A DNA stretch of 24,271 bases from Acanthamoeba sp. SK_2022b (Eukaryota; Discosea; Longamoebia; Acanthamoebidae), in the NCBI GenBank assembly GCA_027943245.1, contig JANDJZ010000669.1, positions 1 to 24,271 on the forward strand, written 5' to 3'. The notes under the pieces are model-generated. The model was not told where the DNA came from and ran no database searches. It saw nothing but the letters and a program-made list of their open reading frames with translations. The translations under genes and the position numbers were made by a program. This document shows, piece after piece, positions 1 to 8,765 of the stretch. Position 1 is the first letter of the stretch; each line of letters starts with the position of its first letter.

Positions 1-42
1 CCCCGGGGGGGACCCACAAGCTGACGTGGGTGGCGCGAGCAG

Positions 43-954
43 GACAAGGTGAACGAGGTGGACATGGCCTATATTCTACGCGAAGTCGTCAAGGGCCTCA
101 TCTATCTTCATTCCATCAACATCGCCCACAGGTTCACCCACACCTCGATCTGCACTTACCAAGACCACATGTGTAAGTGGTTCATGATTTTCTCACATTT
201 TATCCATTTTCTATTTTCTATTTATTATTTTTTAAAATAGGGACATGAAAGCAGCCAACGTTCTGCTGACCAAGACCGGGCAGCCGAAGATCGGTAACCT
301 CCGCCTCCGCATTCCGCGTTCGCACTTCGTGTCGGCCCGCTCACGCCCGAGCTGCCCCCCCCTCCCGTTCCTCCCCATTTCGCCTCTGCGTGTTGCGTGT
401 CGTGTGCGCAGCCGACTTTGGCACTTCGGTGCAGCTCCAGAACGCGACCAAGGGCGCGCAAACCTTCACCGGCACACGTGAGTCTCTCCATCGCGCTTCA
501 TTTTTCGCTCTCGCTCTCTTTAACACGTCGCTGACTCTCCCACTGCAGCTCTCTTCATGAGCCCGGAGGCTCTGAGCGAGGAGAGCTACGGCGTGAAGGC
601 CGACATCTGGTCGCTGGGGATCACGGCCATTCAGATAGCTGACGGCAAACCTCCCCTCGCCGACATGAACGTTGGCCGGGTACGGCTCATCTCGCTCACG
701 ATTCCATTCTGTCCAACGCGAACCTCATCGTTTTCGTTTTCGTTTTCGTTTTTTATGATCGATTTCTTCTCGATTTTGCTGCAGGCCATGTTGGCCATCA
801 TTCATGGCAGCTCGCCGACGCTCAAGGAGCCCAAGAAGTGGTCCAAGGAGTTCAACGGTACTGCCCCTCCCCCTCTTCACCAACGCTTTCCTCGCGCCTT
901 GGGCGTCCCAACGCACGCCGAGCAACGCCGCGCTAAGACCGGTCCTCGTTCGTG

Positions 955-1022
<68 letters not shown>

Positions 1023-1954
1023 CGTCCCTCCAATCACCACCGCACTCGCGCAGACTTCCTGGCGGTGTGCCTGAGAAAGAGCCCCGACGACCGTCCCGAG
1101 GCCGAAGAACTGTTGAAGGTCGGCCCACTCGCGCCTCTCATCTGCTTTCAGCATTCGACTCACCTCCCTCTCCGTCTTTTGTCCAATGCAGCACCCCTTC
1201 CTGATGAACGCCAAGGACGTGCACGTGCTCAGCTTCCTCAAGGCACGTGCCCACGCGTGCCTCCTCCTCCGCGTCTGTTGTAACCTCATGTGTCAAACCA
1301 CACAGGAATACCGAATGAAGGTCAAGGACCGACCCGCCCTCGAGCGCACCTTCTCCTTCATTCAGGCACTCATCCCTCCCCCCCCAGTCCCTCCTCCTCA
1401 ACGGTAGTTGGCTGACCGCATGCATTCCTCGCGTGCATTCCATTCCATTCCATTTTATTTTATTTTTCGATTTTTATTTGTTATTATTATTTATTTATTT
1501 TTTGGGGAACAGCAAAGCGATCCGCGGCAGTGGCGGCAGAGCCACTCGCCGTCGGCCGAGCTGATCAAGCAGAGCATCCTCGCGGATTCGAGCAAGGAGG
1601 GACTGCAGCGGGTGTCGAAGGACATGAGCCCCGTGTTGGGCAACTCGGCCGGCATCCCCAACTCGCCACTGAACGCGCCGCCCTCGCCCTACGCCTCGCT
1701 CTCCTCGTCGCCCACGTCGGCCCTCGCCATGGCCTCCTCGTCTCCGCCCATGGCCTCCCTCCGCACCGGGCACTCGTCGCCCGCGCCGGCCCACTCGGCC
1801 GTGGGTCCCTCTCCCCCTGCCGCCCTCGCCTCGTCCATCGCGTCTGCGGTCGGCCCGCCCGAGATCGACCTGCACTCGCCGACGGTGTCCAAGCCCATCG
1901 ACATCGGCTCTCCTGGCCACGAGAGACGTGCGTTCCTCGCCTGCTTTCCCTCTC

Positions 1955-2016
<62 letters not shown>

Positions 2017-2952
2017 GTGTGTGTGTGTGTGTGTCCCAGTTCAAAGCTGATTCGCTCTCGCTTGCTATGACCTGCCCACAGGTCTGTCGCCGCTGACGCG
2101 GGTCAACACGGCCGAACTGAGGCGAGCCTCCTTCGTGCCTGAAAGCGAGGGCAGGCGGCAGTCGGTCTCCAGCAGCCCGGGGGCGGCGCGCCCGAGCACG
2201 ACCTACGGCCACATGACTCCGATCGTGTTGGACCCGGCCGATCGGCCGAGCGGAGAGGCGTCGGGCCTGGGCTCCAAGAAGAGCTTCCACAGCCAGCTCA
2301 GCGCCAAGCTCGACAAGAAGGCCGACGATGAGAAGAAGAGCCGACCCAGCCTCAGGTAGAGCGCCTTCCCGCCGGGCGCCGGGGTTAAAATGCTAACGAT
2401 TAATTGATTAATTTAATTATTTGTTTTTGCTCAGCCGTCCCAAGTCGGAGCGAGCGCTCGGGCGTCAGGTGTTGGACTCCAAGGCCTCCACTCTCAGGTT
2501 CGTGAGCGCTCGTTTGCGTGGCCGCGGTGTTACCGCCTTGTCTCACGGTTTCGTTGCCGCACCACTACCACCACCACCACTGCAGGGACACGAAGACGAA
2601 GGACAAGGCCGAGTCTGAAAAGGCCAACTTGGAGCTTCGCAACTCTTCGGAGGACATACGGCGACGACACAACGACTCTGGTGCGCCGTGCACCGCTCGT
2701 TCCTTGCGACTCGTTCGCAGTGGCTGACTCTTTTTTGCCTCATGCGTAGACGAACCCGCCTTGGACGCGGCGCTGCAGAATACGGAGAGGCTCGAGGATC
2801 TCGTAGGCATCCTCAAGGAACTCCTCGCCAAGGAACGGCTGCGAGTGCGCGAAGCCTCAGACGAAATCGGGAAGTGGAAGAAGATCGCCAACGACCTGCA
2901 GCGAGAGCTGGACGACCTCAAGCTCAGTATTGAGCACCCGTCCACGTCATGA
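43..2952 (+). CDS. Ste20/MST (Hippo)-like serine/threonine protein kinase, 5'-partial
   Basis: This is the C-terminal 545 codons of a Ste20-group kinase; the N-lobe lies upstream of the window. Exons: 43-131, 241-293, 412-477, 549-679, 785-857, 1054-1118, 1192-1242, 1306-1365, 1513-1927, 2082-2355, 2435-2497, 2586-2680, 2750-2952; phases agree throughout. Spliced motifs: catalytic loop HRDMKAANVLL, then ADFGTS, activation segment GTPLFMSPEAL, DIWSLGIT, and the C-lobe end HPFLMNAK. The order and spacing fit MST/Krs-type GCK kinases. About 300 residues follow: a Ser/Pro/Ala-rich linker (1513-2355) and a C-terminal coiled coil (2750-2952) rich in L/E/K heptads, which could serve for dimerisation. 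I cannot call it a SARAH domain by eye. Introns after 1242 and 1365 seem to use GC donors, so that exon pair is the least certain part. Two introns carry long (TG)n tracts. The family phosphorylates Ser/Thr in cortical, polarity and growth signalling; the substrate here is unknown. Confidence 0.88.
956..1021 (+). repeat. (TG)33 microsatellite in kinase intron
   Basis: Uninterrupted TG dinucleotide tract inside the intron 858-1053 of the kinase gene. All Cys/Val or His/Thr ORFs across it are artefacts. Confidence 0.97.
1243..1305 (+). other. Probable GC-AG intron (kinase gene)
   Basis: The exon ends AAG and the intron begins GCACGT and ends CACAG. This joins ...LSFLK to EYRMKVKD in phase 0. 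A GT donor three bases further on (CAC|GTGCC) would break the downstream frame. It is one of three AG|GCAC donors in this window. Confidence 0.6.
1366..1512 (+). other. Possible GC-AG intron (kinase gene)
   Basis: The exon ends ATTCAG, followed by GCACTC; the acceptor is GGGGAACAG at 1512. Phase 0 on both sides. A GT donor inside the following Pro-rich stretch (CCA|GTCCCT) is also in phase and would add about eight residues, so this call is less certain than the others. Confidence 0.45.
1957..2034 (+). repeat. (TG)n microsatellite with one TT interruption
   Basis: About 78 bp of TG repeats, interrupted once near 2015, inside the intron 1928-2081 of the kinase gene. Confidence 0.96.
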
Positions 2953-3155
2953 CCTTGACCCCTCACGGCCACGGGTTTGATTGTAAAAATTATGCGTGCA
3001 ACACGAAAACGTTGCTCTCGCGTTCGCTCCCGTTTGGTTCGCAAACGAAAGGACCAGACTGGACCCTCTGCAGAGGGTCGCATCATAAGACACACATGGG
3101 AAGGAGCAAGATATGGTGGATACAAAACCTTGGTCCCTTTGATGCACGCCAAGGT

Positions 3156-3227
3156 GGTTTCATGGTGTAGTGGTATCACGTCTGCCTCACACGCAGTAGG
3201 TCCTGGGTTCGAACCCCAGTGGAACCA
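3156..3227 (+). tRNA. tRNA-Val (CAC)
   Basis: A 72-nt intronless cloverleaf. The acceptor stem GGTTTCA pairs with TGGAACC (one G-U pair); discriminator A at 3227. The anticodon arm CTGC-CTCACAC-GCAG gives anticodon CAC, reading GUG Val. The T arm has GGTTCGAACCC, which doubles as the B box. CCA is not encoded. A T7 run at 3232-3238 is the Pol III terminator. Confidence 0.96.
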
Positions 3228-3231
3228 ATGC

Positions 3232-3238
3232 TTTTTTT
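3232..3238 (+). terminator. Pol III terminator of tRNA-Val
   Basis: Seven T residues starting five bases after the tRNA 3' end. Confidence 0.85.
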
Positions 3239-3679
3239 CGCTCCTCAGTGTGCATGCTAAACAGCACCATGACCACACCTCAACGCAACCACCTGAAGGA
3301 TTAACTGGAATGCCAGAGGTTGAGATATACTGTCAACCTTGAATGCATAGGTGGTCCTTATATCAAGCACATGATGATATGCAAAAAAGGTGGCTGTTCT
3401 ACTTCAAAGGGCCTCTTTTGAGAATCATAAATTTGTACCATATGCTCAGGTGCACTCTCTGTGAGGACAATGTCATGCTTTATGTCAGGAGAGTATCCTG
3501 TCATTTGTGGTGCAGCAGGGCTCTGATCAAAGACAGAGCCAAGCACCACTAGCTTCCACCACACTGTGCCATGATACTGGGCCTTAACAGTTTTGGTTCA
3601 TGGCAGGAGAAAAAGGTGGAGTTGCTATACTCATGGCTTTTTGATACTAGTGCTTTCATAGGGTTAGGTGATCGGTATC
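3239..3679. other. Intergenic, no gene seen
   Basis: AT-richer spacer between tRNA-Val and the 5S gene. The ORFs here are under 70 codons, overlap each other on both strands and have no splice context or recognisable motif. No tRNA-like fold was found. Confidence 0.6.
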
Positions 3680-3768
3680 GGATACGGCCATACTGCGCAG
3701 AAAGCACCGCTTCCCATCCGAACAGCGAAGTTAAGCTGCGCCAGGCGGTGTTAGTACTGGGGTGGGCG
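3680..3768 (+). pseudogene. 5S rRNA gene, 5' part (nt 1-89), interrupted
   Basis: Begins GGATACGGCCATACTG and runs through the conserved CCCATCCGAACAGCGAAG and TTAAGC of 5S rRNA, to nt 89 (GGGGTGGGCG). The rest of the gene lies 1,348 bp downstream at 5117-5146. The two parts sum to 119 nt, the expected 5S length, and I recognise the joined sequence as Acanthamoeba-like 5S rRNA. The internal A box and intermediate element are retained here, but the C-box side of the TFIIIA control region is separated by the insertion. A normal 5S transcript therefore cannot be made unless the insert is removed. Confidence 0.93.
3758..3768 (+). repeat. Left copy of 11-bp target-site duplication
   Basis: TGGGGTGGGCG at the end of the 5' half of the 5S gene, identical to 5106-5116. 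These are nt 79-89 of 5S. Confidence 0.85.
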
Positions 3769-5105
3769 GGAGCCTCACAGCGAGGTGGTGGGGCGAGCAG
3801 GAGGGAGGGGAGGGGCTGTGGGAAGGAGGAAGATGATGGGGGGTAGTCCACGGCTCGCACAGAACTGGCGAATCGTGGCAACGTCCTCCTTGGCCCTGTG
3901 TGGCTGGTTGTAGTAAGCTGCAAACTCCGCCTCCGTTGGAATTGTGTGGCGCTGCAGCTTGGGGAAGTGGGAAAACAGCTGGGAATATGCACGAATTTGC
4001 TGCCAGTACATATCACCAGTGAAATTGAGGCATGGCGGAGAGGCACCACACACACAACCCCATGTTGAACTGGGGCGCCAGGCTAGCTGGCGACACTTGA
4101 GGCGCACACCACCATTCACTTGTGCACTCTCAGACACAAGGTGTCTGGGATTGCAGCAGCGTGCATGGATCTTGTTGTTGGCCCCAAAAATGAGGCGTGT
4201 GAAAGTCTCACACAGGTGTGACAGTTGCAGGGTCACCACCATAGGTTGGAGGTACAGCAACACCAGCCACATATGACACCAAGATGTGCATAAATAGGCG
4301 GATAGAAACTCCTGTATGAAGAATACCAAAACAATCATGATGATAATTACAGCTATAATTAGCACTTCAGTCATTGGTGTAAGAGTGTGGGCAGCATGGG
4401 GGGCGGTTGCCTCAATGGGGAGTGGTTGCCTCATACCGTTGTCTGACAGGACTTCTGTTTTAGGATAACCTCCAGCTGAGGTTTGTTTGTGGAGATCAAA
4501 GATGCACCACTTGGGATAGGCCATGGCATGCTTGAAATCTCGAGGAATACTGCTGAGGAGGTACCCCTTGATGGCCTGAAGGTGCTCTGCAGCTCGCTGG
4601 TGGCTGATGTAGGTGATGTTGGTGGCATGCTTCTCTGGTGGCCAGTTGAGCCTCCTCTTCTTTGGCCATCTCTTGGTGCTCCTGGTTGCCTGGGGTGGTG
4701 CTGCAGGACAGTAGTTGGAGAGGAGAATGGGGAAGTAAGCTGTGATGGGAGGGTTGTCCAGCATCACTGCTGCTGTTACAGGGGGGCTGGGTGGTTGCAT
4801 GTTGAAGAGGGTGATGATAATGATGATGGATACTCCTTCCTTTTAAAGCTTCATCCCTGTTCACTATTGGAAGATAGAAACCCAATAGCATAACACACAC
4901 AAACTAAGCCAATAGAACCAGGGGGGTGGGTGGAGTTTCTATAGACCAATGAGAGGAGGTAAGGAGTTACAGTTACTTATTATTAGCACAGTAAATTAAG
5001 AAGAGATTTAGTCTGAAATTACTTCTCATTTCGGAAGAAGAGGACAGACTGCCTATTGGCTGTGAGGGTGTGGTAGGATGGGGGGCGTAGCCCCAGAGGA
5101 ACCAA
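3769..5105. mobile_element. 1,337-bp insertion in a 5S rRNA gene; unknown class
   Basis: The segment lies exactly between two copies of the 11-bp 5S sequence TGGGGTGGGCG, which is the signature of a transposition-type insertion with target-site duplication. I see no clear terminal inverted repeats. The only match is a 9-bp subterminal inverted pair, CCTCACAGC at 3773-3781 and GCTGTGAGG at 5059-5067. There is no poly-A tail at either end. An 11-bp TSD is compatible with Mutator-like DNA elements or with LINE-type insertion, but neither can be assigned. The only sizeable ORF runs on the minus strand (4800-3775) and its stop lies 6 bp inside the left boundary. The remaining ~305 bp (4801-5105) contain several CCAAT/ATTGG motifs and could be its promoter. 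Confidence 0.8.
3775..4800 (-). CDS. Unrecognised ORF inside the 5S insertion
   Basis: Open for 341 codons, starting MQPPSPPVTAAVML; I recognise no family. The first ~125 residues are basic and proline-rich (a KRWPKKRR cluster near residue 43, which could be a nuclear-localisation signal), followed by PRDFKHAMAYPKWCIFDLHKQ. A very hydrophobic middle stretch (about residues 143-165) coincides with AT-rich DNA. That stretch has intron-like ends on the minus strand (donor AACG|GTATGAGG near 4440, acceptor TTCATACAG near 4312), so it may be an intron and not a membrane helix. However, splicing there changes the frame and reaches a stop about 34 codons later. The C-terminal third has several Cys (RCCNPRH, WGCVCGASPPC) and the stretch TEAEFAAYYNQPHRAKED. 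It could be a transposase or another element-borne protein; no catalytic triad is visible. Confidence 0.45.
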   Translation of the reverse strand: MQPPSPPVTAAVMLDNPPITAYFPILLSNYCPAAPPQATRSTKRWPKKRRLNWPPEKHATNITYISHQRAAEHLQAIKGYLLSSIPRDFKHAMAYPKWCIFDLHKQTSAGGYPKTEVLSDNGMRQPLPIEATAPHAAHTLTPMTEVLIIAVIIIMIVLVFFIQEFLSAYLCTSWCHMWLVLLYLQPMVVTLQLSHLCETFTRLIFGANNKIHARCCNPRHLVSESAQVNGGVRLKCRQLAWRPSSTWGCVCGASPPCLNFTGDMYWQQIRAYSQLFSHFPKLQRHTIPTEAEFAAYYNQPHRAKEDVATIRQFCASRGLPPIIFLLPTAPPLPPARPTTSL

Positions 5106-5116
5106 TGGGGTGGGCG
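5106..5116 (+). repeat. Right copy of 11-bp target-site duplication
   Basis: TGGGGTGGGCG, identical to 3758-3768, directly followed by the 3' part of the 5S gene. Confidence 0.85.
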
Positions 5117-5146
5117 ACCACCCGGGAATCCACCGTGCCGTATCCT
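5117..5146 (+). pseudogene. 5S rRNA gene, 3' part (nt 90-119)
   Basis: ACCACCCGGGAATCCACCGT and the following bases to TATCCT complete the 5S molecule. The terminal GTGCCGTATCC pairs with the 5' GGATACGGC (helix I) located 1.4 kb upstream. The Pol III terminator TTTTT follows directly (from 5146). Confidence 0.92.
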
Positions 5147-5519
5147 TTTTGCCTTTACTTCAACACCTCCATACTTGGCCAAAAGCTACAACTTCACAGT
5201 GACATGAAGCTGTGGAGGCCAGGCATCAATGCTGGCAAGGCAGGCCAATTTTAATTTCTTTTGCCAAGGCCTCCAAGCTGCTTGAGATTAGTGGCAAAGA
5301 GATTACCTTATCAGCACCTCATGCTGCTCTACTTCCTCATCAACTGAAGGATGTTCAGAGAGGCCACTATCCACTCTTGCAAGTCCAAGACCTTGGGTAA
5401 AAAATTGAGCACTACAGAAAACCCATTTTCCATAAATCTCCAAAGATGTCAACCATTTTTTCAAATCTAAGATATCCATCTCTCATAAAGAGTCAATCCC
5501 ATGTGGTACAAATTAATCA

Positions 5520-5567
5520 AGTGTTGTGTGTGTGGGTGTGTGTTGTGTGTGTGGGTGTGGGTGATTA
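5520..5567 (+). repeat. Degenerate GT-rich microsatellite
   Basis: Alternating GTGT / GGGTGT units, the only TG-type tract in the window that does not lie in a recognisable intron. Confidence 0.8.
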
Positions 5568-5769
5568 TATTGTTATTACAACCATTACTGATGAAGGCAT
5601 GACAATGTTTGGCAAAACAAGTGGGAGTACACTCCTTGACAGTACATACCTTGTTTTGCCATTACTCAATCCCCATTGCTAATACATATTACTGGGCCAA
5701 GGATAGTTAGCAATACCATTCATGTGGGGGGGGGGGGAGTCTTGTCTTTTGTCCCAGTCTTGTCCCAGT

Positions 5770-5931
5770 AACTGAGTGTTGAGGAAAATGAGACACTGCC
5801 CCTTCTCAAAATGTCTGTACAGTTTTTAACAGTCAGATGCAGTTATGCAGCTGTAGACATTTACGACACCTTCCCAGACAGGTGATGTCTACAGAAAATG
5901 AGCACTGCCTCATTTTCCTGAACACTCAGTT
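5770..5931. repeat. Inverted repeat with 23-bp arms
   Basis: The left arm 5770-5792 (AACTGAGTGTTGAGGAAAAT, then GAG) and right arm 5909-5931 are reverse complements with one mismatch, separated by 116 bp. The loop has a second nested pair, ATGTCTGTACAG near 5811 against CTGTAGACAT near 5851, so the unit resembles a small palindromic MITE-like element. Confidence 0.7.
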
Positions 5932-6312
5932 CCGTCTTAATACTGCCAAGCTTAAAGTTATGGCTTCATTAACTCTGGTAGGCAGGGCTAGGGCACTACA
6001 GCTGGTGCTGCCTCCACCCTCTATGTGTGTTGTATATGTGTGCCTCATGTCAATCCCTACTCCCTTCTCCTCTTCTTTTCCAACATACCTTGCTAGCAGC
6101 CATCAAGGCAAACATCTCACAGTACCAAAAGAAAAAAGAGTTGTAAATGACAGTATCACTGGACATGGAGATATAGAAGGTTGCGAGTTGTTGGCTGCGT
6201 TCTCTCTTTGCTTGTTTGCCTTTGTTTCCTCGTGCTAGTGGTTTGCAAAGGAAAGGCGCGGCGAAGGAGCGGACGTGCACCCCAAAAATCAGAACGGGAA
6301 AAAAGGAGAATG

Positions 6313-6420
6313 ATGATAAAACGGGAAAAAAAAAGGAGAAGCTACAGGCCTGCTGGGGGTCGAACCCAGAATCTCCTGATTCGTAGTCAGACGCCTTTCC
6401 ATTGGGCCACAGGCCTTGCT
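6313..6420. repeat. Duplicated tRNA-Arg cassette, copy 1
   Basis: The tRNA plus flank GATGATAAAAC-GG, the A-run, GGAGAAGCTA, and the leader TTGCT match 8766-8873 with only small differences (one substitution, A-run length). This shows recent duplication of a segment slightly larger than the tRNA. Confidence 0.8.
6345..6416 (-). tRNA. tRNA-Arg (ACG), copy 1
   Basis: Read on the minus strand, AGGCCTG pairs perfectly with CAGGCCT in the acceptor; discriminator G at 6345. The anticodon loop CTACGAA gives ACG (inosine-modified, reads CGU/CGC/CGA Arg). T arm CTGGG-TTCGACC-CCCAG. 72 nt, no intron. The downstream A9 run at 6326-6334 on the plus strand is the Pol III terminator. Sequence identical to the copy at 8798-8869. 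Confidence 0.96.
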
Positions 6421-6520
6421 TGTACACTGGCTCTTTCACTTGTCATGTAGTAAGTTGATGGCTAGTCGCGTGCACGCCCAAGAAATAGCAGAGAAGAAAA
6501 GAGGACAAAAGCTGTGCAGA

Positions 6521-7684
6521 ATGGAGAGCGTGTCGAGCGGAGGTACGACAACTGCGTCGTCCCCCTTCCCAGCGGCCTCCCTGCGAGGTTCCTCGGGATC
6601 GCGTCCGCCCGCGTCCGATTCACCCTCAGTCCGTGATGGCATACCGCCCCAGCTCGAAATTCGTCACAGACGAGAGACCTGCGACTTTCTGCAGCAGGCT
6701 GGCATCAAGCTCAAGCTGTATGCACTGCCATAACATGATTTCTTCTTAATTGCGCGGCTTCTCACTAAGGCAGCAATGGTATGATTATTTGCGCAGGCCC
6801 CAGCTTTCGATTGCGACGGCTATCTTCTTCTTTCACAAATTCTACTCGCGCCGATCGATGAAGGAGTACGAGCGTCACGTACGCCCCCAATCTCATCCAT
6901 ATAGCCTCAGGGCTTCCTCGCTCACTCCTCGTTCAGCTTGTTGCCACTACGTGCCTGTTCCTGGCGGGCAAGGTAGAGGAGACGCCCAAGAAGCTCCGGG
7001 ACGTTATCGCAGTCACCTACGAGATCCAACACAAAGAACCCCTCAAGCCGCAGAGCCCCGTAGGCCCTACCCCCTCGACCTCTGCCCAACCAACCACAGA
7101 GGAGGGGGCTAACCCACGTCGCGTCGATGTGTCATTGTCTCCTGCTTGCAGGAGTCGTTGGAGCTCAAGGAGAAAGTGCTTCAGCTGGAGCGGGTTCTGC
7201 TGCAAACCATCGCCTTCGATCTGACCGTAGAGCATCCCTACAAGTACATCCTCAACTTTGTAAAAAAGATAAACGGTACCACCTCGCACGCCCTCATGTA
7301 GCGCCTAGCCTCTGCTCTGCTCTGCTCCTGGCCTCACCTTCTCCCTCCCATGCACAGGCAATAGGAATTTGGCTCAGACCGCCTGGAATTTTGTCAACGA
7401 CAGGTATAATCAACCCATGATGTTGGTCGATGGCCATGTGCCTTCTTGCTCCCTCCTCTCCTGATCGTCCATTTCACGACGCGTGCTCTCTCTCTCTTTC
7501 TTCTCCAGTTTGCGAACGACCCTGTGCTTGCACTACAAGCCGCAGTTGATAGCAACGGCAGCGATCTATTTGGCGTCCAAGATGCTGGCCTACGAGCTGC
7601 CCAATCCCTGGTGGGAGCTGCTCGACATCAAGATCGAGGACGTTGAAGGTAGAAACCGTTGCATCTTGCCTCTTCTTTTTCTTC

Positions 7685-7753
<69 letters not shown>

Positions 7754-8672
7754 TCACTAACGCTCGTCTCGTCCTTGCTCAGCTGCGAGCGGGCAGATTT
7801 TGGACCTTTACGACAGTAACAGCAATCCCATGGTGGCCGTGTCGTCGTCCAACGTGAACGGTGCCCAGCGCGAAGGCGATCAGACCGACATGCGAACCTA
7901 CGACCAGAACTACGGGGTAGCCGTCACCTCCCCGCTCTCCTTTGCGTCTTTTGTCGCGCGAGTGCTGATCTCCTTGACCGGCATCGTCTTCCACTTCAGA
8001 CGACCGATCAGGAGAACGAACGAGCGCCGCCACCACTGCCGTCGTTCACACCGCCGCCTCCGCCTCCATCGGGAGAATCCGGCGCGGAAGCGAGCGCGCA
8101 GCCTCCCCCGCCGCCTCCGTCGACTTCCTCAGCGCCGCCCCCGCCCCCGCCATCCACGCCGCCACCTCCCCCGCCGCCCTTCGCGACCCCGCCTCTTCCC
8201 TCATCTGCTCCGCCGCCTCCGCCCCCCTCCGAGACGCCGACCGTCGCCTCGGTGGCCATCTCGCCGTCCTACGGGGTCCACAGGCACTCGTCGTCGCGCG
8301 ACGGGGACCGCGACCGCGATAGAGACGAGCGGGACAGGTGCGTGTGCCACGCGGTCGACGTGCACGTCTTTGTGGAGGACGGCCTTGGTCGGTTCGAGAA
8401 CTGACTGTGTTCAACACGGCAGGCGTGATCGGGACCGGGACAGGGACAGGGACAGGAGAGACCACAGGAGCCGCGAGAGGGACCGCAGCCGTGATAGGGA
8501 CCGCGACCGCGACAGGCGGCGCCGCGATGACCGAGACAGGGACCGCGATCGGGACCGCGACAGGAGAGATCGAGACCGCAGCAGCCGTGATAGGGACCGC
8601 GACCGCAGCAGCCGTGATAGGGACCGCGATCGCTCTCGGCATGGCGACCGGCGATACCACCCCTATGACTAG
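6521..8672 (+). CDS. Cyclin T/K-type cyclin (P-TEFb-like) with Pro-rich and Arg/Asp-repeat tail
   Basis: Predicted 477 aa from nine exons: 6521-6717, 6797-6878, 6937-7059, 7152-7275, 7358-7403, 7509-7648, 7783-7916, 8000-8337, 8423-8672. Phases all agree. The first cyclin box contains [32 protein letters not shown] and [19 protein letters not shown]. The second has [34 protein letters not shown] and [14 protein letters not shown]. This matches cyclins T/K, which bind CDK9/CDK12-type kinases and promote RNA polymerase II elongation in the nucleus. The tail has poly-Pro blocks (8000-8250), then about 80 residues of RD/RS repeats (8280-8670), a composition also seen in cyclin L. An in-frame ATG at 6458 would add 21 residues; I prefer 6521, as 6458 lies in the tRNA-Arg leader. 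The 7649-7782 intron holds a TG tract. Confidence 0.92.
7686..7752 (+). repeat. (TG)n microsatellite in cyclin intron
   Basis: 67 bp pure TG tract within the intron 7649-7782. Confidence 0.97.
8423..8640 (+). repeat. Coding tandem repeats for RD/RS dipeptides
   Basis: Degenerate 6-bp units (GACCGC / GACAGG / GATCGG) encode Arg-Asp repeats of the cyclin tail. Towards the end a 27-bp unit containing GCAGCAGCCGTGATAGGGAC occurs twice in tandem (about 8574-8627). Confidence 0.85.
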
Positions 8673-8765
8673 GGCAGACTCGGCCTGGACGCTCAATACA
8701 ACGTGTCTTTTGTTCCACTGCTTTGCGGCACAGCTGTGGGGGGCACCACCCCAAGGCAACACACA

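Larger units (their letters stand above)
5151..6344. other. Gene-poor spacer
   Basis: About 1.2 kb, AT-richer than the coding regions. I find no convincing exon and no tRNA. ORFs are 60-130 codons, overlap on opposite strands and lack motifs. It holds a degenerate GT microsatellite (about 5520-5567), a G12 run near 5727-5738 and an imperfect palindrome (5770-5931), listed separately. Confidence 0.6.

Noticed and set aside
956..1021. Cys-Val and His-Thr repeat proteins over the TG tracts
   Set aside because: They are translations of intronic microsatellites in all frames.
2750..2952. SARAH domain at the kinase C-terminus
   Set aside because: The segment is a plausible coiled coil, but I could not match SARAH-specific positions by eye.
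4312..4375. Transmembrane helix in the insertion ORF
   Set aside because: The hydrophobic run coincides with AT-rich, intron-like DNA; not enough to claim a membrane protein.
3680..5146. The 5S insertion as an intron that could be spliced from 5S RNA
   Set aside because: The junctions lack splice or tRNA-intron features, and the 11-bp duplication fits insertion better.
6521..8672. Cyclin L identity based on the RS/RD tail
   Set aside because: The cyclin boxes ([46 protein letters not shown]) fit T/K cyclins better.
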